A stretch of DNA of 64,000 bases, from assembly GCA_947462335.1 (NCBI GenBank), contig OX381707.1, positions 34,585,618 through 34,649,617 on the forward strand, in the 5' to 3' direction. A model generated the notes under the pieces. The model was not told the DNA's origin, ran no database searches, and worked only from the letters and a program-made list of their open reading frames with translations. This stretch comes from Harmothoe impar (taxonomy: Eukaryota; Annelida; Polychaeta; Phyllodocida; Polynoidae). This document shows, in pieces, positions 11,170 through 22,090 of this stretch. The position numbers and the translations under genes were made by a program. Position 1 is the stretch's first letter; every line of letters begins with the position of its first letter.

Positions 11170-11439
11170 GGCCAAAAAAAGAGAGGTTTGTTTCAGGTCA
11201 CCCGACCGACCCTATCTAAACAGGGCCGACCCTACGTTTTTTATTGCAATTTTGAAGAAATTTTATATTTCTACACTTTTTGGGCGGTAAATTTTAAGTC
11301 TACAAATTTTTTGAAAAAATCTTCCCATTTTTATACTTTTTTGGGTCAATTTTAGAGGGGAAGTAAAAAAAACACGACCTACCGACCCTAAAGTTTCTTC
11401 CCATGTTACCTGTAACAAACCTTTTTTTTTTATTTGGCC
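11170..11439. mobile_element. Family 2 TIR element, copy 2
   Basis: It begins GGCCAAAAAAAGAGAGGTTT then GTTTCAGGTCACCCGACCGA and ends ATGTTACCTGTAACAAACC, T tract, TTTGGCC. The interior is AT-rich with TACTTTTTTGGGTCAATTTT. Only about 16 bp separate it from the family 4 copy, giving a small element cluster. Confidence 0.85.
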
Positions 11440-11780
11440 GAAACTCTGAACTTGGACTTCTACAAATAGTAGTTCAGCACTGCCTATGTTTTATAAAGAG
11501 AGAGTGACGATTGGTGAACGTGGAGTTACTGCAAGTGTCAGTGGCTCCCTAATAAAAATACAGAAGGTAAAATAACTTAAATTGCCTTATTACACACTGA
11601 TCTTGAGCTGATTACTATCATCTGTTGCTGGGATGGTCTTTACCCATCTCTGGTCATCACACGGGCTGTGGGGTGTCTAGGGTGGGTCTACACTGAAGTG
11701 AGTTGATTCACTTCCACTAACACGGTCCACCACCAACCTATACACTCCTTGATCTAGTCTCCAATTCACCTTCCATACCG
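11440..11780. other. Unique non-coding DNA
   Basis: I see no gene, repeat or clear regulatory cluster here. Confidence 0.5.
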
Positions 11781-11972
11781 TTACCTTTTAAGAGCCGGAT
11801 AGTGCTTTAATGTGCTAGCTAAGTCCTTTGTCGTCATGGTGCATAATACAGTAATGCATCATGCCGACCCTGCAGAGCTCGACTACAGCACTGCCGAGTT
11901 ACTCGTCCTGCTGTATTTAAGTCGACCAAGGACATAGCACGTTAGAGCACTACGCTGCCCTTAAAGGGTTAA
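11781..11972. mobile_element. Family 1 element, copy 6 (internally shortened)
   Basis: Left TTACCTTTTAAGAGCC, right GCCCTTAAAGGG-TTAA. At about 190 bp it lacks one inner hairpin: TGCATCATGCCGACCCTGCA is followed by one reduced arm pair only. Confidence 0.75.
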
Positions 11973-12335
11973 CGGCGCGCAACGACCAGGCGGCAGACGA
12001 CATTCCGCTAACGTCGCTGCTCCCCGGCAGTTCTTCCCTGCGCCCCGCATCCTTCAGACCTGTCTGCGTGGCACCAGCGAAAGGCGGCGGGGGCCGCAGC
12101 CAATATGGTTTCGCTGATTAGAGTGACCGGGGAGGTCCATTAGGCCGCGCTGACCGGCCTGATTGGCGCAACACGCGGGCCCACTGTCCCTATCAGGTCA
12201 ATCAGGAGGGCCCTAATGGTCACATAAGTGCTAGTTACCAGACGCAGGTAGCCCCTGCCTGCCCCCGCAGACCCTGGAGACGTCACGTGACGCGCTGGGG
12301 GGTGGGGCCGGCTAGTTAAGGCGCAAGGGGCTACC
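11973..12335. promoter_or_regulatory. CpG-rich unique block, possible regulatory region
   Basis: Immediately right of family 1 copy 6 the DNA becomes CpG-rich (GCGCGCAACG, CGGCAGACGAC, GGCGGCGGGGGCCG) and stays so to about 12330, including GACGTCACGTGACGCGC at about 12280 (ATF/CREB and E-box half-sites). No exon is recognised downstream. The composition is suggestive only. Confidence 0.3.
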
Positions 12336-13700
12336 TCGTTATTATCATGGCCCAATGAGTATCTTCATACAAGTAGGTCGACATTAAACTTTGCTTAAGT
12401 TGACTGGGCTTCACTTTTAGGTTGACATTTTTTGTTTTCTATTTTTCTACTTGTATTAGACTTATGACGGGGACTATTATGATCCTTTACACACTGCCAT
12501 GGCCTGTTAGTGTATACATGCATAATTGAATGCGTGTATTTAAGGCGTGTGTATGCGGAGGCATACGGGAAATCAGTAATCTTGTAAGGTAATCTAATCA
12601 ATCATTAACAAAAAATGCATTTTCTCTATTTTCTGACTCATTGCCAATGCACAATTCCACCTCTGGTGGCAACTCATAGTGCTTCCATTACGTATTCAAG
12701 TTGATCACTATACTCACTCTTATGGGTGTTTCTAGATGATTGTTTTAAACGCCCAAGCGGTTCGTTACTGACAAAGAGTTACTGACTGTAGCTTTCCTCC
12801 TTGCACCCACTGAATTATGCATAAAGGGTAATGAGACCTCACGAGCCGGAGCCCGCTCTACAAATGAGAGCTCCCTGTTAAACGTGTTCTTGCCGAGTTG
12901 AGTTGGCCACCGACATTTCTTGTAATGTCAAAACACGCAATCAGTGGCCCAAATGGGCTTCTTTTTCAGAATATTTTTGCCAGTTCTACTTTTGTGTGTC
13001 AATGTTAGGATGGACTCCCCCCCCCCCCAAAAAAAAAATACTACTCTAAGATTATCGTTACAAGAATTGATTCAGTGGGACAATCATTCTGAGCTTCTCA
13101 TCATATTGTGTATTAATCATATTTAATGCGGCCTCAAAATATGCACATTGAAATGTGATCTGATACCCTTAGTTACCCAACAATTCTGTCAACACATACC
13201 AGGTGAAGATTAAAGCCATCCGCGGGAAAGTATTTCAATTCGCGAATGTGCAATACAGCTACAATCAACGAGAAATCAGAGACATTCAACCCATTATCAT
13301 CTCAAATTGCACCGTTATTACAGGAGCACAACGTCAAGGTTTGGCCTCAGAGACAACAAAGTTCATCTTTCAGGTTGTAACAAGGCCAGCGACTAATTGT
13401 TGAGTCTTAAAACTGCTGACGTAGGCGGATTCCCTTTCTTTTGATGATAAAGGCAATTGCCCTTTTTCTTAAACCGATTAATCATATATTGTGCATGTGG
13501 TTCTTAAACGGGGCCGTTGGACAATAAAAAGCGACGTCATTATTTATGGGTATGTGAATTGCTTTAACCTATACAGATTTTCTAATTCTATCCTCTCGGC
13601 TATGTGAGAAACGACGGTTAGACGTAGCGTAGTGTCTGACCATGATGGACTTTTGACACATGATATGGGTGCCTCACAAAATACCTCAGTGCAAACCGTG
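12336..13700. other. Unique non-coding DNA
   Basis: Mostly AT-rich. A run of 12 C followed by 10 A occurs at 13017-13038. A 66-codon frame at 13203-13403 follows a possible splice acceptor (ACATACCAG) and is not GC-biased, but it resembles no family I know and its length is not significant. No other structure seen. Confidence 0.5.
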
Positions 13701-13724
13701 TAATGTATGTCACCTACTCACAGT

Positions 13725-14250
13725 GCATACTCTTATATGGAGAGCTTAGACATTTGATCACAGAAAAGCTCAGTGCATAATGTGTCATGTTTGTCCCCCA
13801 TACAGTACATACTGCGACATGTATCTCCCCCATACAGTACATACTGTGACATGTATCTCCCCCATACAGTACATACTGCGACATGTATCTCCCCCATACA
13901 GTACATACTGCGACATGTATCTCCCCCATACAGTACATACTGTGACATGTATCTCCCCCATACAGTACATACTGCGACATGTATCTCCCCCATACAGTAC
14001 ATACTGTGACATGTATCTCCCCCATACAGTACATACTGTGACATGTATCTCCCCCACACAGTACATACTGTGACATGCATCTCCCCCATATAGTACATAC
14101 TCTGACATGCATCTCCCCCACCCAGGATATACCTCAGTGCATACTAGGACATGTATTCATCAGAGTGCATACTGTGACATCATGCCCCCCCCCCCCACAC
14201 ACACAGGGTATCTCAGTGCATACTGTGACATGTATGCCCCCCCCCCACCC
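13725..14250. repeat. 32-bp minisatellite, about 10 clean units with degenerate edges
   Basis: The unit CATACTGTGACATGTATCTC followed by CCCCATACAGTA repeats every 32 bp from about 13808 (next starts 13840, 13872 and so on) to about 14115. Degraded, longer units carrying C runs continue to about 14250. The period is not a multiple of three, and all frames lack stops, which explains five overlapping long frames; none is a gene. The array resumes after an inserted element at about 14850-14875. Confidence 0.95.
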
Positions 14251-14251
14251 C

Positions 14252-14731
14252 ACCCCCGAGACACAGGGTACCTCAGATCAGATAAGCCCTTATCCTACAA
14301 AATTGCCCTTATCCTATAAAACCTATTTATAAGGGAGGATTTGTAAGATAAGGGCTATCAGTCAGGCCTCATAAATGCACTACACCCAGACAACCCTTAT
14401 TTTCATATATTTCACAAGAAAATCTAATAAACCTGAGATTTTGGAAACAATCCTGGCGGCCATTTTGGACCACACAAGGAAATCAAATAAACCCCCGAGA
14501 CACAGGGTACCTCAGATCAGAAAAGCCCTTATCCTACAAAATTGCCCTTATCCTATAAAACCTATTTATAAGGGAGGATTTGTAAGATAAGGGCTATCAG
14601 TCAGGCCTCATAAATGCACTACACCCAGACAACCCTTATTTTCATATATTTCACAAGAAAATCTAATAAACCTGAGATTTTGGAAACAATCCTGGCGGCC
14701 ATTTTGGACCACACAAGGAAATCAAATAAAC
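14252..14731 (+). repeat. 240-bp tandem duplication (two units)
   Basis: Units 14252-14491 and 14492-14731 are nearly identical; the one difference I see is GATAAGCCC versus GAAAAGCCC. Each unit contains about 30 bp of minisatellite flank (CGAGACACAGGGTACCTCAG) plus the left 210 bp of the transposon described next, so the duplication happened after the insertion and is young. Confidence 0.9.
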
Positions 14732-14849
14732 TAAATCCTACAACATACCTGTAGGCCCTTTGCCTCTGGGATAGACCTGGTGATAAATATATTAAAGCAT
14801 CAGGGACATTTTTGTAGGATAAGGGCAATTTTGTAGGATAAGGGCCTAT
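14282..14849. mobile_element. TIR element inserted in the 32-bp minisatellite
   Basis: The left end TAAGCCCTTATCCTACAAAA then TTGCCCTTATCC is mirrored by the right end GGATAAGGGCAA, TTTTGTAGGATAAGGGCCTA; the inverted repeats are about 40 bp with few mismatches. TCAG precedes the left end (14278-14281) and follows the right end (14849-14852), a candidate 4-bp target duplication. Minisatellite sequence flanks both sides. Without the 240-bp duplication it would be about 330 bp. It has no coding capacity; the superfamily is unknown. Confidence 0.8.
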
Positions 14850-14879
14850 CAGTGTATACTGTGACATGTATACACCAGT

Positions 14880-15148
14880 CCCTATTCAGCGACATGACGT
14901 CACCCAGAAGGCTCAGCCGCCCAACAGGAAGTGCCGCCCAGGCTGTGGCTCCCCCTAGTGGTCGGCCTCATTACTACTTCATGGCCGACTGTCACGTGAC
15001 CCATTCACATGACCTGTTTGTGTAAGAGGGGAGAGCAGATGGCGTCACGTCACCACGACGGCACGTCGCCGACGTCTGACAACTGTTGCATGTCGCCATG
15101 ACGCCGGCTTGTTAGCTACGCTGTGCATGTGTACTTCCGCCGGCGCCG
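14880..15148. promoter_or_regulatory. CpG-rich candidate regulatory block
   Basis: A unique block with several strong site matches: TGACGTCA (CRE palindrome, 14895-14902), CAGGAAGTG (ETS type, about 14926), GTCACGTGAC (perfect E-box palindrome, 14991-15000), a minus-strand CCACTAGGGGG matching the CTCF core (14951-14961), and a CpG-rich tail (GCGTCACGTCACCACGACGG). Each site can occur by chance; their packing in 270 bp is what makes the block notable. No adjacent exon is seen. Confidence 0.35.
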
Positions 15149-15150
15149 AG

Positions 15151-15385
15151 TTAACCCTTTAAGGGCTGCATAGCGCTTTAATGTGGCATGTCCTTTGTGG
15201 CATGTCCTAGTGGTTAGCTCATGTATTTAGGCATAATGGCGACCCGTCAGGACTGTTGCAACCCCCCTGCGGTCGGCATGATGCATGCATGCAACACTGG
15301 CGAGTAACTCGTCAGGCTTTCTCCATGTATCATAACGCCATAGGCATTCGACATTAACGCACTCTGTGACCCTTTAAGGTTTTAC
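15151..15385. mobile_element. Family 1 element, copy 7
   Basis: It starts TTAA-CCCTTTAAGGGCTGCA and ends CCCTTTAAGGTTTTAC. The right half has GGTCGGCATGATGCATGCAT and a hairpin around GGCGAGTAACTCGTC; the left half has lost part of its hairpin and duplicated GGCATGTCCT. Confidence 0.85.
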
Positions 15386-16444
15386 AGAGTCAGTAAGTCA
15401 GAGCCGGCACCAGCCTGGGCCGTCCATGTGTGTTTACCAAATCAGGGCTCGTGTAGATGCTCAGATAATGTTGTCATGAATAGTACACATCATGAGATCC
15501 CTTTGAAGTACCTGTGTCCAAATAGCCATAATCCATGACAGTGTGTAGACCTAAGAAATCAATGTATATACGTGTGAAAACATATGGCGAGTGCACGGGA
15601 GATAATACATGTACTGGTACATGTATATCGTGCAGTATGTGTTGTCCATCACTTTGTATTGGGACGTAGCATATGAAAAAAGGTGCTGACTATTTACCTT
15701 AATTTGCTAAAACCTATACTATATATCATGGACATCGAGGATTCTCTTTATATTGATATTTGATTTACCATTAAACACCGGCAGTGTTTCACTGACCTAA
15801 TCAGTGCAAATGTAGCACAGAGTAAGTAGTGATGTAGCCCAGAGTAAGTAGCACATAAAGATACCAGTTTGAATCAGGTAAGGTAATACTTCTTCCCCGA
15901 CCTTTCCACTATAATAATTCCTCCAGGAGGTATAGACTCCGTTACTCCCTGACATATGACCTTGTTGCCTACCCTTGGCAGGTAAGTGGGCCACAGGTGT
16001 GTCGTCTACCTGTTGTACAAGACAACAAACACCCCTAAACATGTCATTACCATCCCCCACCCGCCTCAGGTGTGAGCTTTAGGAACAGCGTATACCTGTC
16101 TTCAGGAACAGGTGAGCCCCCAGCCTACATACCTCTACATGCTCTACATTAACAAATTAACCATGAGTGTAATGTGCTACTGGTATACACAGAAGATGGT
16201 ATAGTATTCACTACAAGGCTGGATATTCTACATTTAAGCTGAGCCTTATCCAGAGATGTAAGTAGGGTATTGAGAGAATCCCTGAAACCTGTACTCACGG
16301 GACTGCTCTATTACACCGGTCTCCATTACTCCGGCCTCCCCTGTATAACGTTGTAAGTCCTTACCTGAAACAAAAAAGGGCAAAATATAGACACAGTTAA
16401 TGCACGTGACCTTCTGCGAACATGCTACTTCTAAATAGGTCATG
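15386..16444. other. Unique non-coding DNA
   Basis: A local duplication AGTAAGTAG-TGATGTAGCCC/AGTAAGTAGCACA lies at about 15823-15855. Otherwise no gene, repeat or regulatory cluster is recognised. Confidence 0.5.
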
Positions 16445-16677
16445 TAAACCCTTTAGGGGCCGCATAGTGCTTAAATGCAATATCACAATGTGTCATCATG
16501 ATGTATTCGTTCAACCTGGCGAGTAACTCGCCAGTGCTGCATCCATGCACCATGCCCACCCTACGGGGTTGATACACCCTCGAAGGCTCGATATGATGCT
16601 TGGATGCAGCCAGGGCTGCATTCATGCATGATGACGACCAAGGACATTAAAGCACTGTGCGGTCTTTAAAGGGTTAA
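16445..16677. mobile_element. Family 1 element, copy 8
   Basis: Left TAAA-CCCTTTAGGGGCCGCA, right CTTTAAAGGG-TTAA. The first hairpin ACCTGGCGAGTAACTCGCCA is intact; the central hairpin CCCACCCTACGGGG/CGAAGGCTCG is partly lost. Confidence 0.85.
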
Positions 16678-17148
16678 GTTAAGAGGTGTGAGAGGTCCTT
16701 AGGAGGCTATTAGGTCTAATAGCACTCAGATCGAGGAATCTAAAGCCTGCAACCTCCTCTTTGAGTGAACCTCGCAGATTGGTTAAATGGTACTGTTTTG
16801 CAGTGCTGGGAAGCATCTGATCAATAATTCCGTTTATGAAAGGAGCCTCGGTTACGACAGTGTTGCTATTTCCGGAACAGACTGAAGCAATGGTACATTA
16901 CACCACCCCCTCCGCCTAATACACAGCAAGGCCCTCTGACGTGCAACACAGTCAATAGCCATGAAGGAGACAAATAACAAGACATACATGGTTATGCATT
17001 TATCATGGGTAGACCATTCCCTCCACCAACTACCCTTACACAAGATGTGTGAATATTATACGTTATAGATGTCTAAGTGTTTTCTTGTAAACATAGGTTG
17101 AATTCTTATCTAACAATATAACATACATAACTTACAGCCTGTAAGGAA
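16678..17148. other. Unique non-coding DNA
   Basis: No gene or repeat recognised. Confidence 0.5.
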
Positions 17149-17296
17149 TGCAGAGATACCACTCCTCGGTTCACAAAAACTAGGACACCTTAGGATTTTG
17201 GCCAATTCTATGTAGGAAATTACACGATTAAATAAAAAAAGTTCTGCCGAAAAAAACATGGATTCCTGTGAAAGTGGGAAAAGTGGCATCCCTGGA
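17149..17296. mobile_element. Family 4 TIR element, copy 2
   Basis: Left GCAGAGATACCACTCC, right GGAAAAGTGGCATCCCTGGA, about 148 bp, matching the termini of the copy at 11011. Terminal TA is lost on both sides, so it is older. Confidence 0.6.
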
Positions 17297-17940
17297 CCGT
17301 ATGTTAAGGTTGACCTACAAGGACCTGACTGTATGTAAAAAATAACCTCATCCAGTGCATAAAGGTGCAGCCACATTTACACAGATCACTAAGTAAGCGT
17401 GGGAATTCAGAGGGACCTATGGAGCAAGATGCCCTCCGAGTCCTCCCTTTCGACTCCCTACTTCTAGACAAGCGTGCACACTTCGTGTTTGGCCTTCACA
17501 AGTTTCTCAGTGCGCGACTGCGGCGCCCCTGGAGGCCGTAATGGATGTGGCAGGGGAGGGGCGGCTGGCAGGCCGACGACAGTGACACATCGCAGCATTG
17601 CCGACCCATCTCCCCAGCCCCCGTCCCACCACTTAAAATCCATTCATTTTCCTCAATCCAAATCAAGTTACACTTTGCTTCTACTTCATAAAGCTCAGAT
17701 GCCCCGTTCTCTACCTACTTCTAATCCAACTTATACGCCTAGCCCTGATCTATTTACATATGGGGGGCTTATAATGCTGTGCTATTCTATTTGTCTTCGA
17801 TTCAAACCGATTTTTTTCTTCAATAGTATCCCTCACCGTTATCAAACTACGTGTTTTTCTATTGGATAGTTCTTATTATTGATATGATTGTAGTGAACCT
17901 ATAAATAAGTGACGAGTCTTCATCCCCTGCCATCAATCCC
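17297..17940. other. Unique non-coding DNA
   Basis: A GC-rich patch lies at about 17515-17590 (GGCGCCCCTGGAGGCCG), then AT-rich sequence. Nothing recognisable as a gene. Confidence 0.5.
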
Positions 17941-17944
17941 CCTA

Positions 17945-18908
17945 CACCAGCTGTACACCTCCACTCCAGCTGCCAACACACCACCTCCCTGTACACCCCA
18001 CCCCCAGCTGCCAACACACCACCTCCCTGTATACCCCCACCCCAGCTGCCAACACAACCACCTCCCTGTATACCCCCACCCCAGCTGCCAACACACCACC
18101 TCCCTGTGCACCGCCACCCCAGCTGCCAACACACCACCTCCCTGTACACCCCCACCCCAGCTGCCAACACACCACCTCCCTGTACACCTCCACCCCAGCT
18201 GCCAACACACCACCTCCCTGTAAACCCCACCCCCAGCTGCCAACACACCACCTCCCTGTAAACCCCACCCCCAGCTGCCGGCACACCACCTCTGTGTATA
18301 CCCCACCCCCAACTGCCAACACACCACCTCCCTGTACACCCCCACCCCAGCTGTCAACACACCACCTCCCTGTACACCCCAGTCCCAGCTGTCAACACAC
18401 CACCTCCCTGTATACCCCCACCCCAGCTGCCAACACAGCACCTCCCTGTACACCCCACCCCCAGCTGCCAACACACCACCTCCCTGTATACCCCCACCCC
18501 AGCTGCCAACACACCACCTCCCTGTACACCCCCACCCCAGCTGCCAACACACCACCTCCCTGTACACCCCACCCCAGCTGCCAACACACCACCTCCCTGT
18601 ACACCCCACCCCCAGCTGCCAACACACCACCTCCCTGTACACCCCACCCCAGCTGCCAACACACCACCTCCCTGTACAGCCCACCCCCAGCTGCCAGCAC
18701 ACCACCTCCCTGTATACCCCACCCCCAACTGCCACCCCAGCTGCCAACACACCACCTCCCTGTAAACCCCACCCCCAGCTGCCGGCACACCACCTCCGTG
18801 TATACCCCACCCCCAACTGCCAACACACCACCTCCCTGTGCACCCCCACCCCAGCTGCCAACACACCACCTCCCTGTACACCCCCACCCCAACTGCCAAC
18901 ACACTACC
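17945..18908. repeat. 38-bp minisatellite, about 25 units
   Basis: The C-rich unit CACCACCTCCCTGTACACCC followed by CCACCCCAGCTGCCAACA repeats about every 38 bp (for example CTGCCAAC at 18008, 18046, 18085), with single-base length variants (CCCCACCCC versus CCCCCACCCC). Higher-order similarity is visible: the order of variant units near 18220-18330 recurs near 18765-18830 (GTAAACCCCAC, then CCGGCACACC, then GTGTATACCCC). Frames of up to 314 codons on both strands are artefacts of the array. Confidence 0.95.
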
Positions 18909-18910
18909 CA

Positions 18911-21846
18911 ACCCCTACACCAGCCCCTGGTCTACCACCTTCAATTCAGTTTGTAATAATTCATCCGGCCCAAGTGAAACGCAATATTCCCGGTTAATAA
19001 CATGCCCGATTTAATTTCAATTTCAACAGTGGGCCTGTTTGTTGTAATTGGTTTCAACAACAGACGGCCGGCCGCAAAATGCCACTAATAAGGCGCTATA
19101 GAATTTCGATTCGCTCCTGGCAGTGAAAGCACCTCCACCCCCCGCTTTCCCCGGGCCTCCCTACCTGGTCGCGTTTCGGATGGGTGCTATCGGTTTCAGA
19201 CAATCTGGATCAAAAGCAAACACTAGTCGGGCGGGCAGGGACTGACAGTCGACACTGACAGGACGACACACGGCGATGAAAATGATAGCAGACAAAAGTT
19301 GGCTTATCACCCTGAGCCGGCTACATGTTTGTAGCATATCGCTACCCTGCCACTCTACATGAGCGTCAGCCTTTAGTCTTGATAAACTGATACTATCCAA
19401 CCACCAAACCATCCAGGCCAACCCATCGCTCATCCCATCCCTTTAACGATACCCCCTTTTTCGGTATCTCAAATTTAAATTGCGATTTATTTTTCAAAGA
19501 CAGAATTCCCATTCCGAACTAATTAATAGGAAAGTGGCTGGCAGATTGAGCAGCTCGCCGGCATACTGTGAGCAGTTAGCACATTCAGCAGTCTGGTCTC
19601 TAACACTCTTAGGCTGCTGGTGCAGCAGGGCATCTCCTGCCAACACACCACACTAGTGTTATATAAGTAACCCTTATAAATAGTCTCTCTAAGAAAGCCT
19701 TATGTCTTCTGTACCCAAAAATCATACACATACCACACCATTGCGGTCATGTGTTTGGTTTTAATAAAGAAATGGTATTATACAAGCAAAAGGGGAGGAC
19801 ATTGAAATCCTCTTTTTTTTCTTCAGGGACATCCCTGACCACTGTCCCAGTGCATCATTGCGACCATACTGTACCAATTTTCAAGCGGTACCCTATATTA
19901 AGTTATATCAGTTACTAGAATGCAAGCTTAGTCCAAACTCAACACCCCTCACAGCCCGCCGATAGCAATGATAACTAGGTCTCGACACGCCCGACATACC
20001 TACCGTATGCTACGTAATGTTGATCTTCAGTCAGGAGATTCTGGTTCAGGAGGGGTCCTCTCATTCCCCAACAAAGTGATTGGGGAAGGGATGAAGGAAA
20101 GATAAAGAGCAAGGTTATCATTCCCTCTCATGAGTTATGAAACATAACTTCAAGTGAACAGCTTATCAGTCGCCCAGATTACATCTGCAGGAGGATCATT
20201 CACCAACCTGTTCTGTTTCATCCGCGAGTAAAGAGACCGATACGCCGTTCCCTATTAAATATTTTATGTTTTCCCTGTTTAATTTCATTTTTCCTTCATT
20301 TTAATTCTACTATGGATAGAAAGGCCTCCCCAGCTATGCACTCTGCGGTCTGAATTAAGGAGTATCTAATGGCAGGGGCTCCTAGTGAGGCTGGGGAAGG
20401 AGGGCTTCACGCCCTGGCTTCCGTAATGGCTTCACACAATATGCTGAAGCCTAAGGAAGGAGAATGGCAGCAGGGAGTGTGGTCCGGATGGAATCTGGGT
20501 ATGAGGGTATAGTATGCTGCGTCACTTATGTAACAGTAACACAGACCTACACCATACATGATGTGTAGGTCTGACGTTCAGTGCATATAATATATAATAT
20601 CATTATAAACTCATTATGGTATCGGTCACATGTTCCTAGGAATATGTCCAATTGCTACCCCAAAAGCATGTCCTCTGATCGACTCCTCAAAAAGTCTCAG
20701 AATTTGTTCTCCAGATATCCATATACACATTCGTAAATGTCCATAGTTATATGCATAACCTTATCTTAAAAGTAAAGTGTATGTAAGTTCTGCGGATGAT
20801 CCGCTCGCTGTCTTTTGGTAGACAGTCATGTAGTACCCATATTTTGGTGGTAGAGTAGTAGTACACCCGGGACTAAGGAATAACAGCGAGGAGGCTGAGA
20901 GAGTAGTACCAGCAGTGAGTGGTGGGGTGGTGGTGGTAAGGAGGCAGGCTGATTTGCTGCAGCATGCTGCGGCTGGCTGCAGGTAGTTAGGGTCCCGGCC
21001 CGTGATAAATGGACCTTGCAGCCTCCACGAGACGCCACCACTCTATGAGAGACGTTCATTACGCCGCCCACCGCAAGGTGGCGCTTCAAACTTCCGGTGC
21101 CCTTTTTTCAAACCTCCAGGAGCAGCCAAGGAGGGGTAGGGGGAGGAGGAGGGGTGGATGGGGGTGGGTGGGGTTGCTGAGTGGCTGTATAGCGGATAGG
21201 GGTGGCTGGCTACTGGCTGGTGGCAGTAGTAGTAGTAGTGGGGGCTTCAATAGTATGCTTCGGCCACTCAAAAAAAAAGTGTCTTTCATGGCTGGGCTGG
21301 TCATGGCTGGGCTGTCTGCTGGTAAGTAGTCCCGTTTTAGTAGCTCAAGAATTTAATAGCATGTATACAAATTGTGAATGTGGCCAACTTTGGGTATTTC
21401 ATTAAGTTGATATTATTTGGTCCGTATTTAAAGGGGTACAATGTGGTGTTCTGACGAGCACAATGACGATAAACAAGTTCCTTTTTGTGAGTAGCCTCCC
21501 CCGGTGTGGGAAGGGCATATGAAGTGGCAGGGGGGAGCGGGCAGATTGTAAATGGAGGATCAGACCGATCACCCTCCCTTACATCACGGATCCTTATCCC
21601 AACCTAGCTGAGGAGCCGGCCGGGCCGCCAAACACCCACCACCCACCGCCCTGCCTCTCGGGCGATTGCCTGTGACCGATATCAACTCGATTATGGCCAT
21701 CTTTGGTCCATCAGCAGGCCACCCATGGTATAGGGGAGGTTGATGTGATACACTATGGGCAGTGTGTAGTCTGTGCCGACAATCATGTGTGAGGGGCCGA
21801 CAATCAGGCCGTTTGTTTACCATTGCGAGTACTCCAGACACAGGGC
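18911..21846. other. Long unique non-coding stretch with enhancer-like blocks
   Basis: About 18960-19140 (AT-rich homeodomain-like TTTAATTTCAATTTCAAC and TGTAATTGG, then CGGCCGGCCGCAAAATGCC) and 19440-19600 (AAATTTAAATTGCGATTTAT, AACTAATTAATAGG, one GAGCAGCTC at 19548-19556) look like conserved non-coding DNA. About 20900-21250 is G-rich with an AGT triplet run (21226-21240). No supported coding frame. Confidence 0.45.
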
Positions 21847-22090
21847 TTAACCCTCTAAGGGCAACATAGTCCATTAATGCATTATGCCCTTTGTCGCGAT
21901 GTTGCATACATGGTGATTCTACTCATCAGGGCTGCATTCATGCATCATGCCGTCTGTTTGAGAATCCATCAACCCATAGGTTGAGCATGATGATTGAATG
22001 CAGGCGTGGCGAGTCACTCGCCTTGGCTGCATTAATGCATCATGAATATAAAGGACACAACGCAGTCAAGCACTGTGTTAGCCTAAAGGC
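21847..22090. mobile_element. Family 1 element, copy 9
   Basis: Left TTAA-CCCTCTAAGGGCAACA. The first arm pair is reduced, the second hairpin GGCGTGGCGAGTCACTCGCC is well kept, and the right terminus is degraded (TAGCCTAAAGGCTC). Confidence 0.8.

Noticed and set aside
13203..13403. 66-codon frame after a possible splice acceptor
   Set aside because: Protein-like composition but no family recognised and no ATG; an open stretch of this length is common by chance.
13714..14121. Several 78-135 codon frames on both strands
   Set aside because: A 32-bp stop-free repeat opens all frames; the frames overlap each other and cannot all be genes.
8912..14961. Two CTCF-core matches (8912 plus strand, 14951 minus strand)
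   Set aside because: About 0.5 matches to the 11-bp degenerate core are expected by chance; two is not evidence of a boundary pair.
17859..18956. 314-codon and 220-codon frames (Gly/Trp/Cys-rich and Pro/Thr-rich)
   Set aside because: By-products of the 38-bp minisatellite; length variation among units shifts the frame repeatedly.
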